The notes beneath the pieces were generated by a model. That model made no database searches, had not been told where the DNA came from, and was given only the letters and a program-made list of their open reading frames with translations. A stretch of 15,665 nucleotides of DNA, from contig CALKYI010000482.1 of NCBI GenBank assembly GCA_938003665.1, positions 1 through 15,665 of the forward strand. Direction: 5' to 3'. The stretch comes from an uncultured Flavobacteriales bacterium. Lineage in GTDB: Bacteria; Bacteroidota; Bacteroidia; Flavobacteriales_D; Sanyastnellaceae. The position numbers and the translations under genes were made by a program. Position 1 is the first letter of the stretch; every line of letters starts with the position of its first letter. Below are positions 15,131 to 15,665 of the stretch, in pieces.

Positions 15131-15665
15131 ATGGAAACCCGGGAACAAATGGTGGCGTGGACGGATGTGTGGACGGATCCCACACTGGTCTTCAGTGGTG
15201 CTGGAACATTGTTGCACAGCAATGCAGCTGCGCAACGGGTTTTTTCCGATTCGGAACGCGAAGAGGCGGTAAGGGTGTGGGATCACATTCAAGCACACCC
15301 AGAACTTCATCCATTCGCGTGGTCGAATGCCGCTGGATCAGCGGCGTATACTATTCACCCTGGTCAGGTTGATGGATGTTATTTCGCTGTATTCAAGGAC
15401 GCTCGTGAGCACGGTGAGTTGGTGGCTGCCTTGAACCACAATAAACTATTGTACAGTGGGTTAGCGAATGGAACCATTGAGGGGTTGGCCTTGGTGAATC
15501 AAGGCAAGGTGATGGATTCGAATCCACAGTTTTGGAGGGTAATTGGTGTTTCCAACGCACAGGAATTAACGGAAGTAAACCTTGAGTCTTTACTCGGTGT
15601 CCGCAATTGGAAAAGACTGAGGGTTCGATTGGGCGAGGTCGTTGAATTTCGATTCGGCAATCGCT
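15131..15665 (+). CDS. PAS-domain signalling protein, N-terminal part (runs off right edge)
   Basis: The frame is open from ATG 15131 to the window end (178 codons) with no stop. The start METREQMVAW has no signal peptide or membrane segment, suggesting a cytoplasmic protein. Two PAS-like segments can be seen: residues about 12-95 (LVFSGAGTLLHSNAAAQRVF ... CYFAVFKD) and about 100 onward (NKLLYSGLANGTIEGLALVNQ, then VMDSNPQFWRVIGVSNAQEL), the second with the usual N-x-x-F and G-x-x pattern. Large Bacteroidota proteins that begin this way are often hybrid or sensor histidine kinases, but the effector part is outside the window. A GAGGG sequence 6 nt before the ATG resembles a Shine-Dalgarno. 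The 14-bp spacing to the MORN gene suggests co-transcription. Confidence 0.7.
   Translation, partial: METREQMVAWTDVWTDPTLVFSGAGTLLHSNAAAQRVFSDSEREEAVRVWDHIQAHPELHPFAWSNAAGSAAYTIHPGQVDGCYFAVFKDAREHGELVAALNHNKLLYSGLANGTIEGLALVNQGKVMDSNPQFWRVIGVSNAQELTEVNLESLLGVRNWKRLRVRLGEVVEFRFGNR

Noticed and set aside
14373..15185. 270-codon minus-strand open frame
   Set aside because: It is opposite the MORN repeats and shows no domain, signal or start context of its own.

Overview
The window looks like chromosomal DNA of a member of the Bacteroidota, most likely a marine-type Flavobacteriales relative with moderate GC. The reasons are: promoter-like boxes of the Bacteroidota form TAnnTTTG instead of sigma70 -10 boxes; almost no Shine-Dalgarno sequences; a lamin-tail/Calx-beta secreted protein; a Bacteroidota-type RpiB and YbeY; a TlpA-type redoxin lipoprotein; and a MORN_2 (YwqK-like) secreted protein. 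No rRNA, tRNA, IS element, phage gene or CRISPR array was seen.

Layout. (1) 1-2151, minus strand: the N-terminal 717 codons of a large secreted protein (signal peptide, lamin-tail domain, a tandem pair of ~115-residue four-cysteine domains, a second lamin-tail domain, start of a Calx-beta domain) that runs off the left edge. (2) A 115-bp divergent promoter region. (3) 2267-8418, plus strand: a tight four-gene operon of a 1139-aa DUF4175-type membrane/coiled-coil protein, an RsbW-like ATP-binding protein, YbeY (rRNA maturation) and MnmG (tRNA wobble uridine modification). (4) 7717-7732, inside mnmG, and 8421-8436, just after it: two parS-like palindromes, the second followed by a hairpin. (5) 8608-11303, plus: an ALDH7/AmaB-type aldehyde dehydrogenase behind a well-formed Bacteroidota promoter, coupled by TAATG to a TlpA-like redoxin lipoprotein. 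(6) 11281-13209, minus, overlapping tail to tail: one uninterrupted ORF joining ribose-5-phosphate isomerase B to a secreted M28 zinc peptidase, with the peptidase signal peptide at the junction. (7) 13210-13589: a 380-bp AT-rich gap. (8) 13590 to the right edge, plus: a secreted MORN_2-repeat protein, then after 14 bp a PAS-domain protein cut by the window edge.

How the genes fit together. The operon in (3) mixes RNA-modification housekeeping genes (ybeY, mnmG) with an envelope protein of unknown role and a GHKL-type ATPase. The aldehyde dehydrogenase/redoxin pair is translationally linked although its products work in different compartments. The most unusual items are the RpiB-M28 in-frame junction, the parS-like sites around the end of mnmG (one written into coding sequence), and the duplicated four-cysteine module in the secreted lamin-tail protein. 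Domain names come from reading the translated proteins by eye; no database search was run.
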